DNA of 64,000 nt, from the NCBI RefSeq assembly GCF_001625215.2, contig NC_030387.2:496001-560000 (forward strand), in the 5' to 3' direction. The DNA comes from Daucus carota subsp. sativus (taxonomy: Eukaryota > Streptophyta > Magnoliopsida > Apiales > Apiaceae). This document shows positions 38,601 through 51,789 of this stretch, piece after piece. The notes below the pieces were generated by a model. It was given only the letters and a program-made list of their open reading frames with translations, did not search any database and was not told the DNA's origin. Position numbers and translations under genes: made by a program. Each line of letters starts with the position of its first letter. Positions within the stretch are counted from its first letter, which is position 1.

Positions 38601-38887
38601 CAGTATTAATACAATTAATCATCGACTTTTAGAACAAAGATTATATCACGTAATCTGTCAAAAAAAAGATTATATCACGTAAAATTTTTAAATCCCGAAA
38701 TTTCAAAATTTTTATATACATCCGTGAGACACCACATCTGCACTCGGTGCAGGTACGAATTAAACATTATAACTCGAATTTGACAATTAAGGCACCAGAA
38801 ATCGAATACGACTAAAGATATGTACTCCAAAAGTTGGTTCTGATTCTACTAAACGAAATAAAAGAACAGTTTCCGAGTTGTTAATTA

Positions 38888-39116
38888 CTCCCTTCCCTCC
38901 GTCCCTCTGATTTCTATACACTTTCCTTTTCGGGATGTCCCATTCAATTCTATACATTTCAAAACTTTCCCAAAATAGTAAACTTTTATTATATAAAAAT
39001 CCCACCCACCCACTAACGTCAACTACTTTTCCAAATCTATTACTTAAATATTAATGACACTTTTCTTAGTCTCCGTGCCCAATCCAAATGTATACATCCC
39101 ACAGGGACGGAGGGAG
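38888..39116. mobile_element. Stowaway-type MITE with TA target duplication
   Basis: 229 bp. The left end reads CTCCCTTCCCTCCGTCCC and the right end, complemented, CTCCCTCCGTCCCTGTGG, the classic Tc1/mariner-related Stowaway terminus. TA lies on both sides. No coding capacity. Confidence 0.85.
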
Positions 39117-42100
39117 TATATAATAATTAATATCATATCAAAAAAGAAGATGGTAGATAGTTGCGTCTAAGCTAATCAAGAGCATTATATTAATATCCAT
39201 CTCTTTGATTGATTTGCAGAAAGCGAAACTGGGCATTCTTATCTGTCATGTGTATCATCTCCGGACCAAGTTGAAACCACAACTGGATATCAGCTCCCTT
39301 GTGGAACACTTATCTTTTGGATAATGTGGTGGGGCTTTCTTAGTCTTTTGAACAATTTTCGTGGGGTCTTGTGTGGAGAATGAACCGTATGGGTTTTGAT
39401 TTGTTTCGTTTCAGGATTGTGATTTGGTCTTGTATCTTGAATATTATGACCCCCAAGGTGAGCGAGTTGGATATGTCTCTGGGAGAACTGCACGTCCAGT
39501 CGGGGAGTAACTTGTGAGTTTTGACCATTGGAAGACGGGAAGCATCAAACATGCACAGAAATGTGAATGCGTTAGAACTTAAAACTGAATACGGTTCTTG
39601 TACTCTGATTATTGCAGTCATTTCTTGTTGGGAGTTGTCCCGCATCAGTTTTGGGACGGGCAGAAAGCTAGAACATAAGCGGCCAGAATAATTCCATGAG
39701 TACAAGCCTTCGTCCAAAAACAAAGCCGTGCGGTCTCGGTTCAAAGCGGACAATACCCTACTATTGTAGGATTTGGCTCGCTTAGCTGGCTCAGCAATTT
39801 CTTTATATTTTTTATATTTTAAAGTTTATCAAATATAATAAATTTTATAATATATAAAAATCAACTACCTAGCTACTTTTCTTCACTATATTTATTTTAT
39901 ATATGATTTCAATTACTATCTCAGTTTTTTTATTTTTTGTTCAATTTTTTATTAACTTTCATGCACAACCTAACATAAACATTTGAGTGGAGCGAAGCAA
40001 GGTACATTTTAGATGTACAAAAACGATTGAAACTATATGAACTTTTGAATAAAATAATAATTATGAGACCAAGTTATGTGAGATGCAAGTAATATAAAAG
40101 GGACGCAACTAACATAATTGTGATGGAACATGATACGAGAATTTGGTGCATAATTAATTCAGCATTTCTACTACCGGGATTTATCACCGACGAAGTCAGA
40201 TTAATGCTGCAAAACAACGAATTAATCAATTGTCTCTTCCCGTTCGTAAATAAAAAGGTTCTGAGTTTGTCTCCCGTTTGTTTGTGTGCGACAATCGAAG
40301 TTATATGAAGTTATAAATACGTGTAAGAAAAAGTCGGAAATCGGTGTAAGAAATAATCACATATGTGAAATGTATTTTTTCTAAATAAGTTACCGGTTGG
40401 AAATTAGTGGACCTAACGGAAGTCAAAGTTTTGAAAGGTGGAGTTAAATTTCAACCTCTTTCTGTGAATTTTAAAATTCAACCATATTTTTATAAATTGG
40501 TATAAAAAATAGTCATACCTCTTAAATTTATGATGAATACGAGCTAAAGTTTACGTGTGTGAACTCTTGTGTATAATCGTGGAGTGATTGAGAGGGAGAT
40601 GACCGAAAGTTTGAAATCGTAGAAGAATAATTTTTCAAAATAAATTTGAGAATTTTTAAAGCAACAGCTAGCTATGTAGTTTAAAAAAAATATGGTTATA
40701 AATATATATTCATGTGATCATCCTAACTATGTTGCTTTAGGTTTATTTTGATAAATACCAGAGATAATTATGAAGGTATTCGAAGTGATTTTGTAGTAAA
40801 AAAAACTGTTGATTTTTATAAATGATTAAATAAAGAAGTATGAATAGTGATGTGGATAAAATGCTACATGTTTGATTTATAGCGGTTTAAGTGAGTTTGC
40901 GATGAGATGTGTTGGTCAAGTGATATATTTTGACGTAATGAGTGATGAGTTTGATATAAAACCCATAATATTGGTTAATTATAAAGAAAAATTTGTCTTT
41001 GTAAGATTTTGGATTACGAGTACTTAACAATTTAAAAAATGTTTTGACTAAATTATATTATTCTAATACAATGAAAAACTCTATCCAAGAGTCATCTACA
41101 ATATCCCAATCAAATCTAATAGAAAAAGTCCATGTCTGAAATGCTACTGTTTACAAAACTCATCTAAATTTTTTTAAAGATAATCTGAAATTTCAGTTTC
41201 GACCATAGGTTGATCCGAGTTCATTTCCTTTATATAAATTTGTTTCTCCATAAAATTTTGTCTTACATATTTAAAGGAAGATAGATATATATACGTGGAT
41301 AACTCTGTAGTGGATATGGTTAAAATGAGAATAAGATGGTCCAAAGTGCAACAGGCCCGCCTAACTGGCTAATAAAGAGGAAGGCCCACTTCCACGCATA
41401 CATACATTAACATTATCCTCGTAAGAAGTATTATTATAATATTGAAACAAATTAAATGATTGTAAGATGAGAATGAATAAACGAAGCCTTTTTTATATGA
41501 TTATTATAAAAGAGAAGCATATCTTTCATGGAACTGATGAGGATGTATATGTTATCTGTTTGATTAGCCAACCACCGGAGGTGCATGGATGAGACCAGCC
41601 AAAGGTAGTAATGCATACACGACGCGGATATAGAGAGATAGTGTACATAGAGAATATAGAGATAACAAAATAACAAAATAATTTATATAAATTTGTTAAA
41701 TATCTACTTAAAATAATTTAAATTTTGATAGAAAGATTTTAATATTTTAGCATAATAAATACAATTTTAATTTATTATTTATAAATTAAAATTTTCATAT
41801 TATTTAAAATATATATTAAAAATTTATAAATAATAAAAAAGCTCTCATTCCTTGCACGGGCTATAAGCTAGTACTAATTAATGTACCGAGGGAGTATACG
41901 AATTCTCTACGCAAGAAAAAGAGTGAAGAAAGGATAAAGGTTGGTGAGAGTTGTTAATAAATGTTTGCCTTAGTCAAAAACTCTTGTTAACCACAAGATA
42001 ACGGAATAAAAATATTTTTAAAAATGTGAAAGTAGGTGATTATCAGCTTAAAAATTGCATGTACTTCGAATTCTCATGTACTTCCGATTCTCAATCAACA

Positions 42101-42185
42101 TCAACCCAGTTTAACCTATACTCATTTTTCGCCACTTTATATAATCTAATTAAAAGTGAGATCGACAAATTGTAATTGTGTTAAT

Positions 42186-42363
42186 CTTGTGAACCAATCT
42201 AGACTCGCATTGAAAATAACAAGATTCATATTTTGTTGATGTATCAAAACATATGAATATTGATTATTTTGAGCCTTGTGAACCAACCTAGACTCGCATT
42301 GAAAATAAAAAGATCCATATTTTGTTGATGTATCAAAACATATGAATATTGATTATTTTGAGC
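42186..42363. repeat. 89-bp tandem duplication
   Basis: Two adjacent copies starting at 42186 and 42275, each beginning CTTGTGAACCAA and ending TTGATTATTTTGAG, about 96% identical, so recent. Confidence 0.9.
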
Positions 42364-42589
42364 AGCAGTCAACTTTGAGGAAAACTTTCAGATTTAGAGT
42401 ATATAATATTATTAATTTTTTAATTAATATGATTTAGTTACAATTGAGTATATGCTTTCAAAATCTTGAGATGAGCCAAAATCAAGGATAAAAACATTAA
42501 TCACTTGAAATATTCAGTCGTGCTTATAAATATTTTTTTAATATATTATATTGGTAAATTGAGCAACTTCTTTGAAAGTTAAGTTCTTT

Positions 42590-43292
42590 TGTTCGCTAGC
42601 TTCTTCTTTTCTCTCGAAAATTAGGGTTTGAGGAGCCGCCTCACATCCTTTGTCTTTGTCCATTTTCAAGGTGCTCTGAGGGGCTTCCACTGGTTTTTCC
42701 GATGGAAAGCCCCATCTCCTTTATTTTCTTTCATCTTCGCTGATTTCCTTTCAATAAAACCTAATTTTTTTTTGGTATTTGCGTATCTCTCCTTTTAGAG
42801 TGTGTTTGTTTGTCTCTCCTTTTCGAGTGTTTGGTTATGTTTTTGTCTAGTTATGTTTGGATTTATTCGATGTTAGATCCGTCGAGAATGATTCCATTGA
42901 TGTTTTTGGAGATCTCGAAAGCCCGCGTCAAATATCAGTCGGTGGTGATTATGGCAAGAGCTCACTTTTCACAATCAAAGATTGTTCATCTATTATGAGT
43001 TTACACTTTCGGCATGTTTATGAACACCGGTCTACAATGGTTTTTACGTGATAAGGTCAATTGTGATGTTGCCGCTTTCTGTGATGTTGGTACAATTTGG
43101 ATCGCTGAGGAGTATCTTTGATTTCATTTTTAACTTCAAGAATTTTTAAATTCTATGGGTTAAACAATCAGGAAACAAATCAGCTAGTATGTTATTTGTT
43201 TTCCAAACCGGTTGTATCTGCAGTTGGGGATTTGTCTGTACTGTATTGTTATGATTAATGAAAGTGTTTTATTTTGTGGCAAAAAAAATAAA
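42590..43292 (+). mobile_element. LINE/SINE-like retroposon relic
   Basis: Ends in TGTGGCAAAAAAAATAAA, and its last 130 bp resemble the retroposed fragment at 23600-23786. The left part has an UTR-like pyrimidine stretch and an open frame of about 60 codons with no recognised domain. Left boundary and target duplication were not identified. Confidence 0.5.
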
Positions 43293-45153
43293 TTATAAAT
43301 TCTAGGTTTTTTTGGCAAATACTTCAATTTAGAACCTTTTTTGCAAAATATTATAAAAAGAATTTGCTAGCATATATTTTTTTAAATAAAAATTGTAAAC
43401 TGCCATTCTCTATATTTTTATTTTGCAAAAATTTGATTTACAATTTTGTAAGGGTATATGCACGTGCTAGCAATCATATTTGTAAGCACGTATACAATTT
43501 CAAAAGACATTACTAAAAACAACTTCGGATGGGATGAAACACGTGGCTCCTCTAAAAAATTGTATATATTTTTTCACCGTTCTAAATTTTGAAAAATTAT
43601 AAAAATATCCCCACAAAATTTAGAAATACATAGGTGTTTTTCAAAAATTTACTTGGTGTATCCTAAAGTTCGAAGGGTAGATACGCCCTTGCTCTTGTAT
43701 GAGCTAATATGAGCAATCAAGCAACCTATTTAACCTATCACAACAAAACATCTGTAGTTGCAAACTCAGCCTCCGTAATTATTGAGTGAGTATGAATCAA
43801 AATTTCACATCATAAAGATAAAAAATATTTGTGTTGAATATACACGGTCAAAGAATTCTATTAGTATAAGATTTTTTTGGATGAGTCCGAACAATATCCG
43901 TACAAGCGAACAATGTGTTACTAGTATGGAGTGGTTAACGTGTGATGCTTAGCCCACCCCAACAAGTACCAGTATAGAGTTAACCGGTGTTGCTTGGCAC
44001 ATTACGTATGGTCATGACTATAGCGAACAATATCATACTAATATAAAACTAACGAGTGTTGCGCGATTATTAATAACCACCCCATTATATCCACACATTA
44101 TATCCTTTGATCAATTAATGTAATTTTAATGTTTTGATATATGTCCAGACTTTCAGGATTAGTGCTACACTATCTAGACATGTATGTGCGTATGTGGATG
44201 AGTGTATTTTCACTTAGTGCAAGGAAGAATGATACAATTGCATATATGTGCATATTTAGATTATCACCGATGGATAGGTGAATTTTCACTTAGTCGAAAG
44301 AAGAATGCTTCTATGATCATGCATGTATGTGCGTATCTACGTGAATATATGAATTGTCACTGGAACGATCTTTCATTATTATTACTTAAAAGACATGTCA
44401 TGTGAAGTATGCGAAGATTATGGAATTTTAAAACTAGCAAGGTTACATTTGGCTGGTTAAAAACTACCTTCGTAATTATTTTGAGAAGAAGATAAACTTG
44501 AAAAAAAATGATATCTTTATAAATACTCTCAATTCTAGAAATTCTTATGTTGTCGGTTAAATCATAAATTCTCTAAATTCTTATGTTGTCGATTCTTCAA
44601 CATTTTATTCCTTAGGCAAATTGAGAACAACTGGAGGATCATCATCTAAAATTTATTTTGGACTGGGCAAAAAGAATTTCAGGTCCCCCACATAGTTTGA
44701 ACAATATTTTTAGACCTTCCACAAGAAAACTATGCAGTTTTTTTATTTGGATACTTATATATTTGTTCATATCACGTTTGTAGAATTTGTTCACCGCCCT
44801 CTTCAAATTTCTTTGGCATGTGAATAATTGCACTTACAAAAATGATTCCCAGTAATAGGCTTAAGATATGCAAAGTCATTGTCAAAAGTGTGCATATAGA
44901 ATGAACAGATCACTAGCTACTAGCTAATGAAGATATATGCTTTATTTGTCTTCACTCTTAAAGCCCATCCCAGTGCATACATTACAGACTTGCAGCAACT
45001 TCATAGCTACTCTGACTTAATCAACCAATTTTCTGCTGATGCATGTACGCACGAGGAGAAAAAGGCTTAGCCAGTTTATACAAGTATAACAACCACCAAT
45101 AGTTTTGACAAGTAGGAACCAAGAGATGATTAGTATTACCGTTACGGTCATGC

Positions 45154-48100
45154 TCATAACTTACTCTTCATCAATGGTCCCATTGCCTTTGCCTTGTCCC
45201 GCAGCAGGTGCTTCTGTACTTTACCGGTAGCAGTCTTTGGCAATGGCCCGAAAACAACTGATTTTGGAACCCAGTATCTAGGCAATGTAGCCCGACAGAA
45301 CTTCATAATATCTTCTGCCATTCTTTGTTCATCGGATTTTTCAATATTTTCCTTTAAGTTCACAAATGCACAGGGAGATTCTCCCCATTGTTCGTCTGAC
45401 CTGGCCACCACTGCAGCCTCCAGAATTGCGGGGTGCTGGTATAGAAAATTTTCAACCTCCACGCTACTGATATTTTCACCTCCTGATATGATGATATCCT
45501 TTGATCTATCTTTAATTTCTATATACCCGTCTGGATGCTTCACAGCAAGATCACCTGAGTGATACCAACCATTGGCAAAAGCCTCTGCATTTGCTTTAGG
45601 ATTCCTCAGGTAACCCTTCATTACAATGTTACCTCGAAATACTATCTCACCAATTGTGGTTCCATCTGCTGGGACAGGTTTCATGTCCTGTGTGTTGACA
45701 ACTTCTAAACCCTCCAACGCAACGTATCGTACACCCTGCCTTGCATTTAATCGAGCTTGGTTTTCTGGGGGTAGTGTGTCCCATTCAGGTTTCCATGCAC
45801 ATACTGTGGATGGCCCATATGTTTCAGAGAGACCGTAAGTGTGTGTGACACGAAAGCCATGTCGGGTCATTGCCATTAGAACAGAAGCGGGTGGAGAAGC
45901 ACCAGCAGTCATTACATTTACAATGTGAGGGAGGGGAAGTATTGTCTCGTTTTGTGGGGCATTTACTATAGTATTGAGCACCACAGGAGCAGCACAGAAA
46001 TGGGTTACACCGTGATTGGCAATTGCAGAATAAACAGCCTTTGCTGTCACCTACATAAAACCAGTGGAGAATGTACTTTAACAAAGCTACTTGTACGAGT
46101 TAAACTGAGTTACTGAGCTGTGTATGCGTATTAAGAATAAGTAATAAAGCCAGGTTCGACCATAAAAAGGCCGAACATGTCAGACTTCACTTGAGCATGA
46201 TGCTTGATTACTGTCAGGTGGAGAGATGTCAAAGCTCAACAAATTTAATTATATCAATTAAAAAAATGATAGACGGAAAATCCACACAAGCAATACATAT
46301 TATTAAAAAGAATCTGATATGAATATATATGGCAAAGCTATTTATAATAAAATCAAACCTAGTGTAGAATTAATATATACTGGCGAGCGTAGGTCATATA
46401 TTCCATTCATGAAGTAAAAGTGTCAAGAGATTACCTGTCGGAGGCATATACTTGTCCCACAAAGAGCAGCAAGTGCCCAAGTAAAACACCAACCATTGCA
46501 ATGGAACATGGGTAAAGTCCACAGGTATATGGCTCCTTCATTCATCCCCCATATAACTGCATTACTTAAAGCCATGAGATATGCCCCTCGATGATGCAAA
46601 ACTACCCCTTTGGGGCTGGCTGTTGTACCAGAAGTGTAACCAAGGGCAATGCTATGCCACTCGTCCTGCGGTGGCTTCCAGGGATATTCTGGATCACCAC
46701 TTTCTAGAAATTTCTCGTATTCAATTGCCCCTCTTCCTAAAGCATATTGCAGTACCTTTGGATCACAGCTTTCATCAGCAATGACAATCATAATCGGAGG
46801 ATTATAGTTGCTTTTACTTTCCTTTGCCAAAATTTGTAAAGCTTCGTCTGCCAGCATAAAGAACTCTTGGTCCACCATTATAACTGCAGAAGATGAATGC
46901 CCTAAGAGAAATGAAATAGTTGAAGCATTTAGACGAATGTTTATAGCATTTATAACTGCCCCGGCCATTGGAACACCAAAATGAGCTTCGTATAAGGCTG
47001 GGACATTTGGTGCAATCACTGCTACCTGAAAATACAATTTAGAGAAATATAATAGTAAGGTAGTTACTGCAAGACTTTAAGCAACTGTAAGAGGAAAACG
47101 GATATAGGAGAACAGAGTAAATGTATATTATGCATATTCTTAACTTTAATGAGGACCAGTGAAACTATGCATTCAAGTGTGGAAAAATTATGAGTCATAC
47201 AAAGTACATATATACTTTCATTTAGTTGTAGCGGCGGGACATAGTTGTGGGGAAATACTTATTCTTTTTAAGTGGATATATCCAAGTCAAGAAAAGGGAA
47301 AATAAAGCAGTGTCTCAAAATGTAAAATTTTATCACACAATGAGGTAAGACAATTTACAAATAAAGCATGAGGACCTTATAGACCAATAGAGGTTGTATA
47401 GCACTTTGTTTTAAGTTTGTATAGGGGTTTTTCTACTGTTATGTTTGTAGTGGGTTTACGTATTATAAGAAAATTTATCAATTTTATCATGTAATCGGGT
47501 AAAAAATGGTAACTTCTGGCATATTTATAGAGTGCGCTACTGCCATTGTGAAGCAAGACATCACCTCTATAAAATAGAATCCCAAGAATGTAATTTAAAT
47601 AAGTGTACAACTCCATGAATTTCTTATAACTCCTTCATATGAAAGAAATATCAAACTTGAAGTGGTAAGAGGCCTTATATTTTACAATAATTGTTGCAAT
47701 CAGGTTTGAGGGCCAAATGCAATGCATCAAGTGAATAGCAGGGGCATGGTGATAATACCCTTTTTGTGATAAATGTTGAGCAGAAATAAAGCTATGCTCA
47801 TCTTGGGTTCCCTGCTAATGGGTGCAAGTACATTTTTGTTTCTTTCGAATAGTATACTCAGAACTGCAAATAGATGAAGTTTGAGGACTGATTTCAGACT
47901 AATTTGTATTCAACTTGGAATTATAATTTGTTACTCAAGATTGTTTAATAGTCGTATATATTGAGACAGATTACCACATGTTGTGTACAACTTTTAACAT
48001 ATGTTTTTCATCTAAAACTAACTATTATTAAGCACCGTCACATCCTGAAACATACATATATGGGGTCATGTTTTACCTAACTCTAACAACCAGTTGCAAT

Positions 48101-48958
48101 TGAGTCGAATCACCACTCAGAGTGCATATAAATCAGTAATCACGGACACTGGCTAGCAAATACACATACACACTTCAGTTCAAATGAGGACCACTCTATA
48201 ATTCTATATATATTCAGTTACAAAAGTTCCACATATATATTCGGTGACAAAAGTTAAGTGTGGTATTATAAAATTAGGACTAATATTAAGATCATGTAGT
48301 TTCGACTTATAAAAAACACAGCAATCATCTTCCATTTTGTCAGAAATCGAGCCGAGCCCGACTCGGCTCTATCTATATATAATTGACGAAAAAATTAACC
48401 ATAGTGATCCTTATCTAGCTAAAATCTGGTCAACGGCAATGACATCATTGATGAAAATTTGAAGATCATATTTTTCTGCTAAGTGCAGCCGTAAATATTA
48501 GAGTAATATCTAATATTCTATAATTTTAAAATCAACCCTACAAAAAGAAAATTAATAATTTAATTTCAGCCTAGGGAATATCTGATATCTCTAGTTTATC
48601 TCATCGAGGGTTCGAGTCACAGTGCATGCAACTTTATGCGTGGAAATTAAATACTTAAAAAATATACTATATATTTAACTATATTATCCCCGGAGACATG
48701 GAAAGTGAATCAACGTTGACTTCGTACCGTACTGCCGGCGCCGACGGAGCGGCTGAGAAGAGCAGAAGCCAAGCGGCGACAACGTGCGTAAGTGTCGTGC
48801 CACGTGTAGCGCAAGGAGCCATGGATGAGAGATGGACGGTGAGGATGAACTAGAGCTGCTCTTTCGAGAAATCCGAGGGGAGTTAAGGCCGTGTAGTTTG
48901 CGGGGTTCTTTGGAAGATCATCTATGTCTTTCTCTGTGATTTTCATATCTGCGCCCAT
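45154..48958 (-). CDS. AAE7: Peroxisomal acetate/butyrate-CoA ligase, AAE7/ACN1-like
   Basis: Three exons: 48728-48958, 46435-47025, 45154-46050. They total 1,719 nt and encode 572 residues, matching the family length (about 570). It is an ANL-superfamily adenylating enzyme. The AMP-binding P-loop YTSGTTASPKG is at about residue 205, YGLSETYGP at about 346, GDLAVKHPDGYIEIKDRSKD at about 440-460, and the catalytic Lys in PKTATGK near 547. The protein ends SKL, a peroxisome-targeting signal type 1. By family it activates acetate (and short-chain acids) to acyl-CoA for the glyoxylate cycle. Similarity to Arabidopsis AAE7/ACN1 (At3g16910) extends through the N-terminus (DIDDLPK-PANYTALTPL). The chosen Met gives the family-type start. 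All splice sites are GT-AG; no defects seen. Confidence 0.95.
47026..48727 (-). other. Intron 1 of the AAE7-like gene
   Basis: 1.70 kb, AT-rich, no additional exon or clear transposon recognised. Confidence 0.6.
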
Positions 48959-51068
48959 TTTGTTGAGAAAGAGAAATAGCGGCAAAGCAGATCGGAGAGA
49001 GAGAGGGGGGAGAGAGAGAGAGACGGTGAGTAGTTCCCTACCTGAAGTAAAGGGCTGTTCTAGTCTTACTATATACATACACGGGGGCATGATCTATTTG
49101 CTTTAATTAATCGTATTGAATTGATTTTTCAAATATCAATCTTATCTGCAACCGGACGAGCAGAAACTGAACTGAAGATTTAAATCGTATCAAAAATCGT
49201 AAAAATCGCACTAAATAAAACCGCACTGAATAAAAATTGAACTAAAACAAATCCACACTGATAATTTAGTTTTGATTTTGATTTCTAAAAATTTTAAAAC
49301 TACATACAAACTGAAGCAAACCGCAACAATATTTATATATTTATTTTATATATTTAAAGTAAATCACTGTTTTACTCACTAATAGTTCGGTAGTTTTCTA
49401 GTGACTGATATAATTATGAAGATATTACTATTTTTGACATATTTATTGAAATTTTTTTATACATACAAGCATCCGAGGGTTTATCGAATACTTCACGGTT
49501 TAAAACCAAACCGCGCCAAACCGAAACCGCTCATTTTAAAAATCGAACCGCGCCATGATATTTGGTTCGGTTTCAGATTTTAATTTTAGAAACCATATTT
49601 TATGGTTCCGGTTGCGGCATATAATTAATAGTCACGAGACTTGAACTAATGAAACCAGTTTTAGGAAAAAAATGAAAATAACTATTAGAGCCGATACACT
49701 AAATATTGACCACTATTCTAGCCAATTTTTTAAACCAACCTTTTTGAGATGTTTCATTTAATTTTTTATATTTCAACACGTATCAAATATATTAAAATTT
49801 TATAATATAAAAATCAACTACTACATTTACTTTTTTCACTGATGTTACTTTATACATTAAATATAATCAGATCTCACCACTATCTTAACTTCTTTTTTTT
49901 TCCACTCATATTTGATTTATTTCTTAACCTCCATGTTCAACCCAAATATAAACATTTGGATGTGAAATTGAGGGCCGACATTTTATTCAAAAGAAATCCT
50001 CAACAAGTAAAAGCATAATTTATTTTGAATTAAGGAAAAAAATATAAATATTCAAATAGATATCAAACTGATTTATTAGAGTAGAATTTAATTTTCTACC
50101 TGATCTAACATTTAACCTATGCATGATTAAACAAATGACAAGATTTTGATAATAATATCATGCTAACAAATTATCCTTTTTACTTTATTATATATAAGAA
50201 GGGTAGCGGTCTCCGGCATACATATGTCAGGACCTCTTAACTAACCCACATTTTGAAAAATGGCCCCAGACCTCACAAATGTGGAAGTAATGCCCAGAAT
50301 AAGAATAACAGAGTTATAGAGTTGGAAATAATGGCTCATAATACCAGTTAATAACGTCTGATAATCTAACGTCTTTAATTTTGAATTGAAAAACACTAGA
50401 TCATATAGCGTTTTGGTGTTTTAACCCTACCAAAACGCTACATGATGTAGCGTTTGGTTTTTTAAACCTAACAGAACGCCAGACGATGTAGCGTTTTGTA
50501 TAAATATACAAAACCCTACACAATGTAGCATCAATAAATAGTATTTGGGCCATTCTGGATCCTGATATTTAGGATATTAATCATCAATATAGTGATAGTG
50601 AGGGCCAACACCCCTCTCGTGCTCGTTGGATTATAACCTATGTCCCGCTTAAAAAGCGCTAGATGAGGTCTGTACAACGCTTTTTAACCGATACACGAGG
50701 TTATACAACCCCATCCAACGGGTTAAAAAGCGTTGGATGTATTAAACTTTGGTTATAATCTTGACCGTTGGATATTAATCCAACGATCAGTGAATGGTAG
50801 GTCGTTTAACAGGCCTGACATACATATGCCAGGGACCTGGACCTATATAACAATACGATATTAGTCACCCGTGATGTATTAGTTTTTCTTATATGGTAAA
50901 ATACTATATATAAATTAACAACCAAATTTAGTACTATAAATATACAATATCAAATAAATATTTAAATATTGCCTAAAAAAATAATAAATAAAAATTTAAA
51001 TAAAGAAAGCAACAAAATAATAGAAAATGGAATGAATACAAGGCATGGACAGGCGGACAGCCTCATGT
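48959..51068. other. Intergenic between AAE7 start and the large MULE
   Basis: A GA/CT-rich AAE7 leader (about 48990-49025) is followed by degenerate sequence with AACCGC-type words (about 49190-49620) that resemble the hAT-like element at 970-1730. Next is an AT-rich relic (about 49700-49980) and the MULE-related complex at 50208-50845. No gene seen. Confidence 0.5.
50208..50845. mobile_element. Small non-autonomous element complex with MULE-like palindromes
   Basis: The outer ends form an inverted repeat around CCGGCATACATATGTCAGG (left, about 50214) and CCTGACATACATATGCCAGG (right, about 50813). Inside, a TGGCCCC...GGGCCA-bounded segment (50261-50606) contains palindromes such as AAAACGCTACATGATGTAGC (about 50442). 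These share the ACGCTA/TAGCGT core with the large MULE. A second group of AAAAAGCG/CGCTTTTT words lies at 50650-50735. No target duplication resolved; it may be two nested elements. Confidence 0.6.
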
Positions 51069-51077
51069 TCTGGTGGG
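51069..51077. repeat. Left 9-bp target-site duplication of the MULE
   Basis: TCTGGTGGG, identical to the copy at 59630-59638. A 9-bp duplication is the hallmark of Mutator superfamily insertion. Confidence 0.9.
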
Positions 51078-51177
51078 GGGTTTCGGCCCCAAATAACCAG
51101 ATTTTAGGTGAAAATGCCCCAAATAACAAAATACCCGAATATTGGCCCTCACTGACCATTAGAGACGTTTGCGAAGT
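51078..51177 (+). repeat. Left terminal inverted repeat of the MULE
   Basis: Pairs with 59532-59629 in inverse orientation. Conserved blocks are GGCCC-AAATAACC, ATGCCC-AAATAAC and CATTAGAGACG. Confidence 0.85.
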
Positions 51178-51530
51178 AGCGTCTTAGTTTTTTAAACCAA
51201 AACGCTACATCGTGTAGCGTCTCCTGCAATTTTTTTTAAAAAGTTAGAAAACGCTACGTTAAATAGCGTTTGAAGGAAAGAACAAATTTTTAAATACTTT
51301 TAAACGCTACTGTAAGTAGCGTCTTCTTTTTAATGGAAAATATTTTGCTTAATCTTAACAGTAAAGTTTGAAAAAATAAAACGCTAGATCAAATTACGTT
51401 TAAGTTTGTAAAACGCTAACAAGTATAGCGTTTTAAGCTATTAAATTTCTTTAACTGTACAACGCTACTTAGAAAAGCGTTTTGTCTGTAAGAATTAAAC
51501 CAAACGCTACTAGGAGTAGCGTTTTGTATT
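51162..51530. repeat. Subterminal palindrome array, left end of the MULE
   Basis: About seven short inverted repeats of the form AAAACGCTA-(6 to 10 nt)-TAGCGTTTT, for example near 51203, 51250, 51303, 51381, 51411, 51461 and 51502. Arms are 8-10 bp and spacers differ in sequence. Candidate transposase-binding sites. Confidence 0.85.
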
Positions 51531-51789
51531 ATTCCTTCTGCCAAAGGCAGTAGCCAGAACCTTCTGCCATGCCAACCTTAAAAACCAATTCACACCGCAA
51601 ACAACTTAAAAACCAAAACTTTTAAACTACCAAATTCAATGTAAATTGCATAAACAATCTCAACTAATTCATAACAAAATAAAATTCGATTTATATCATA
51701 AATCATTCATACAATAGCGTCCAAATTCAAACAACCATATCAAATTGTACTTGAACCATAGTACTACAACAATAAAAACAACTAGAGAA

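Larger units (their letters stand above)
36744..45153. other. 8.4-kb intergenic region with transposon relics and short tandem repeats
   Basis: No gene recognised between the BXL start and the AAE7 3' end. Individual relics inside it (tandem repeats at 37171 and 42186, a Stowaway MITE at 38888, a dispersed repeat near 38400 and a retroposon relic near 42590) are listed separately. Two related AT-rich stretches occur at about 39780-40000 and outside this region at about 49700-49980. Confidence 0.55.

Noticed and set aside
45194-45562. 122-residue open frame opposite to the AAE7 last exon
   Set aside because: Shadow of a conserved coding exon.
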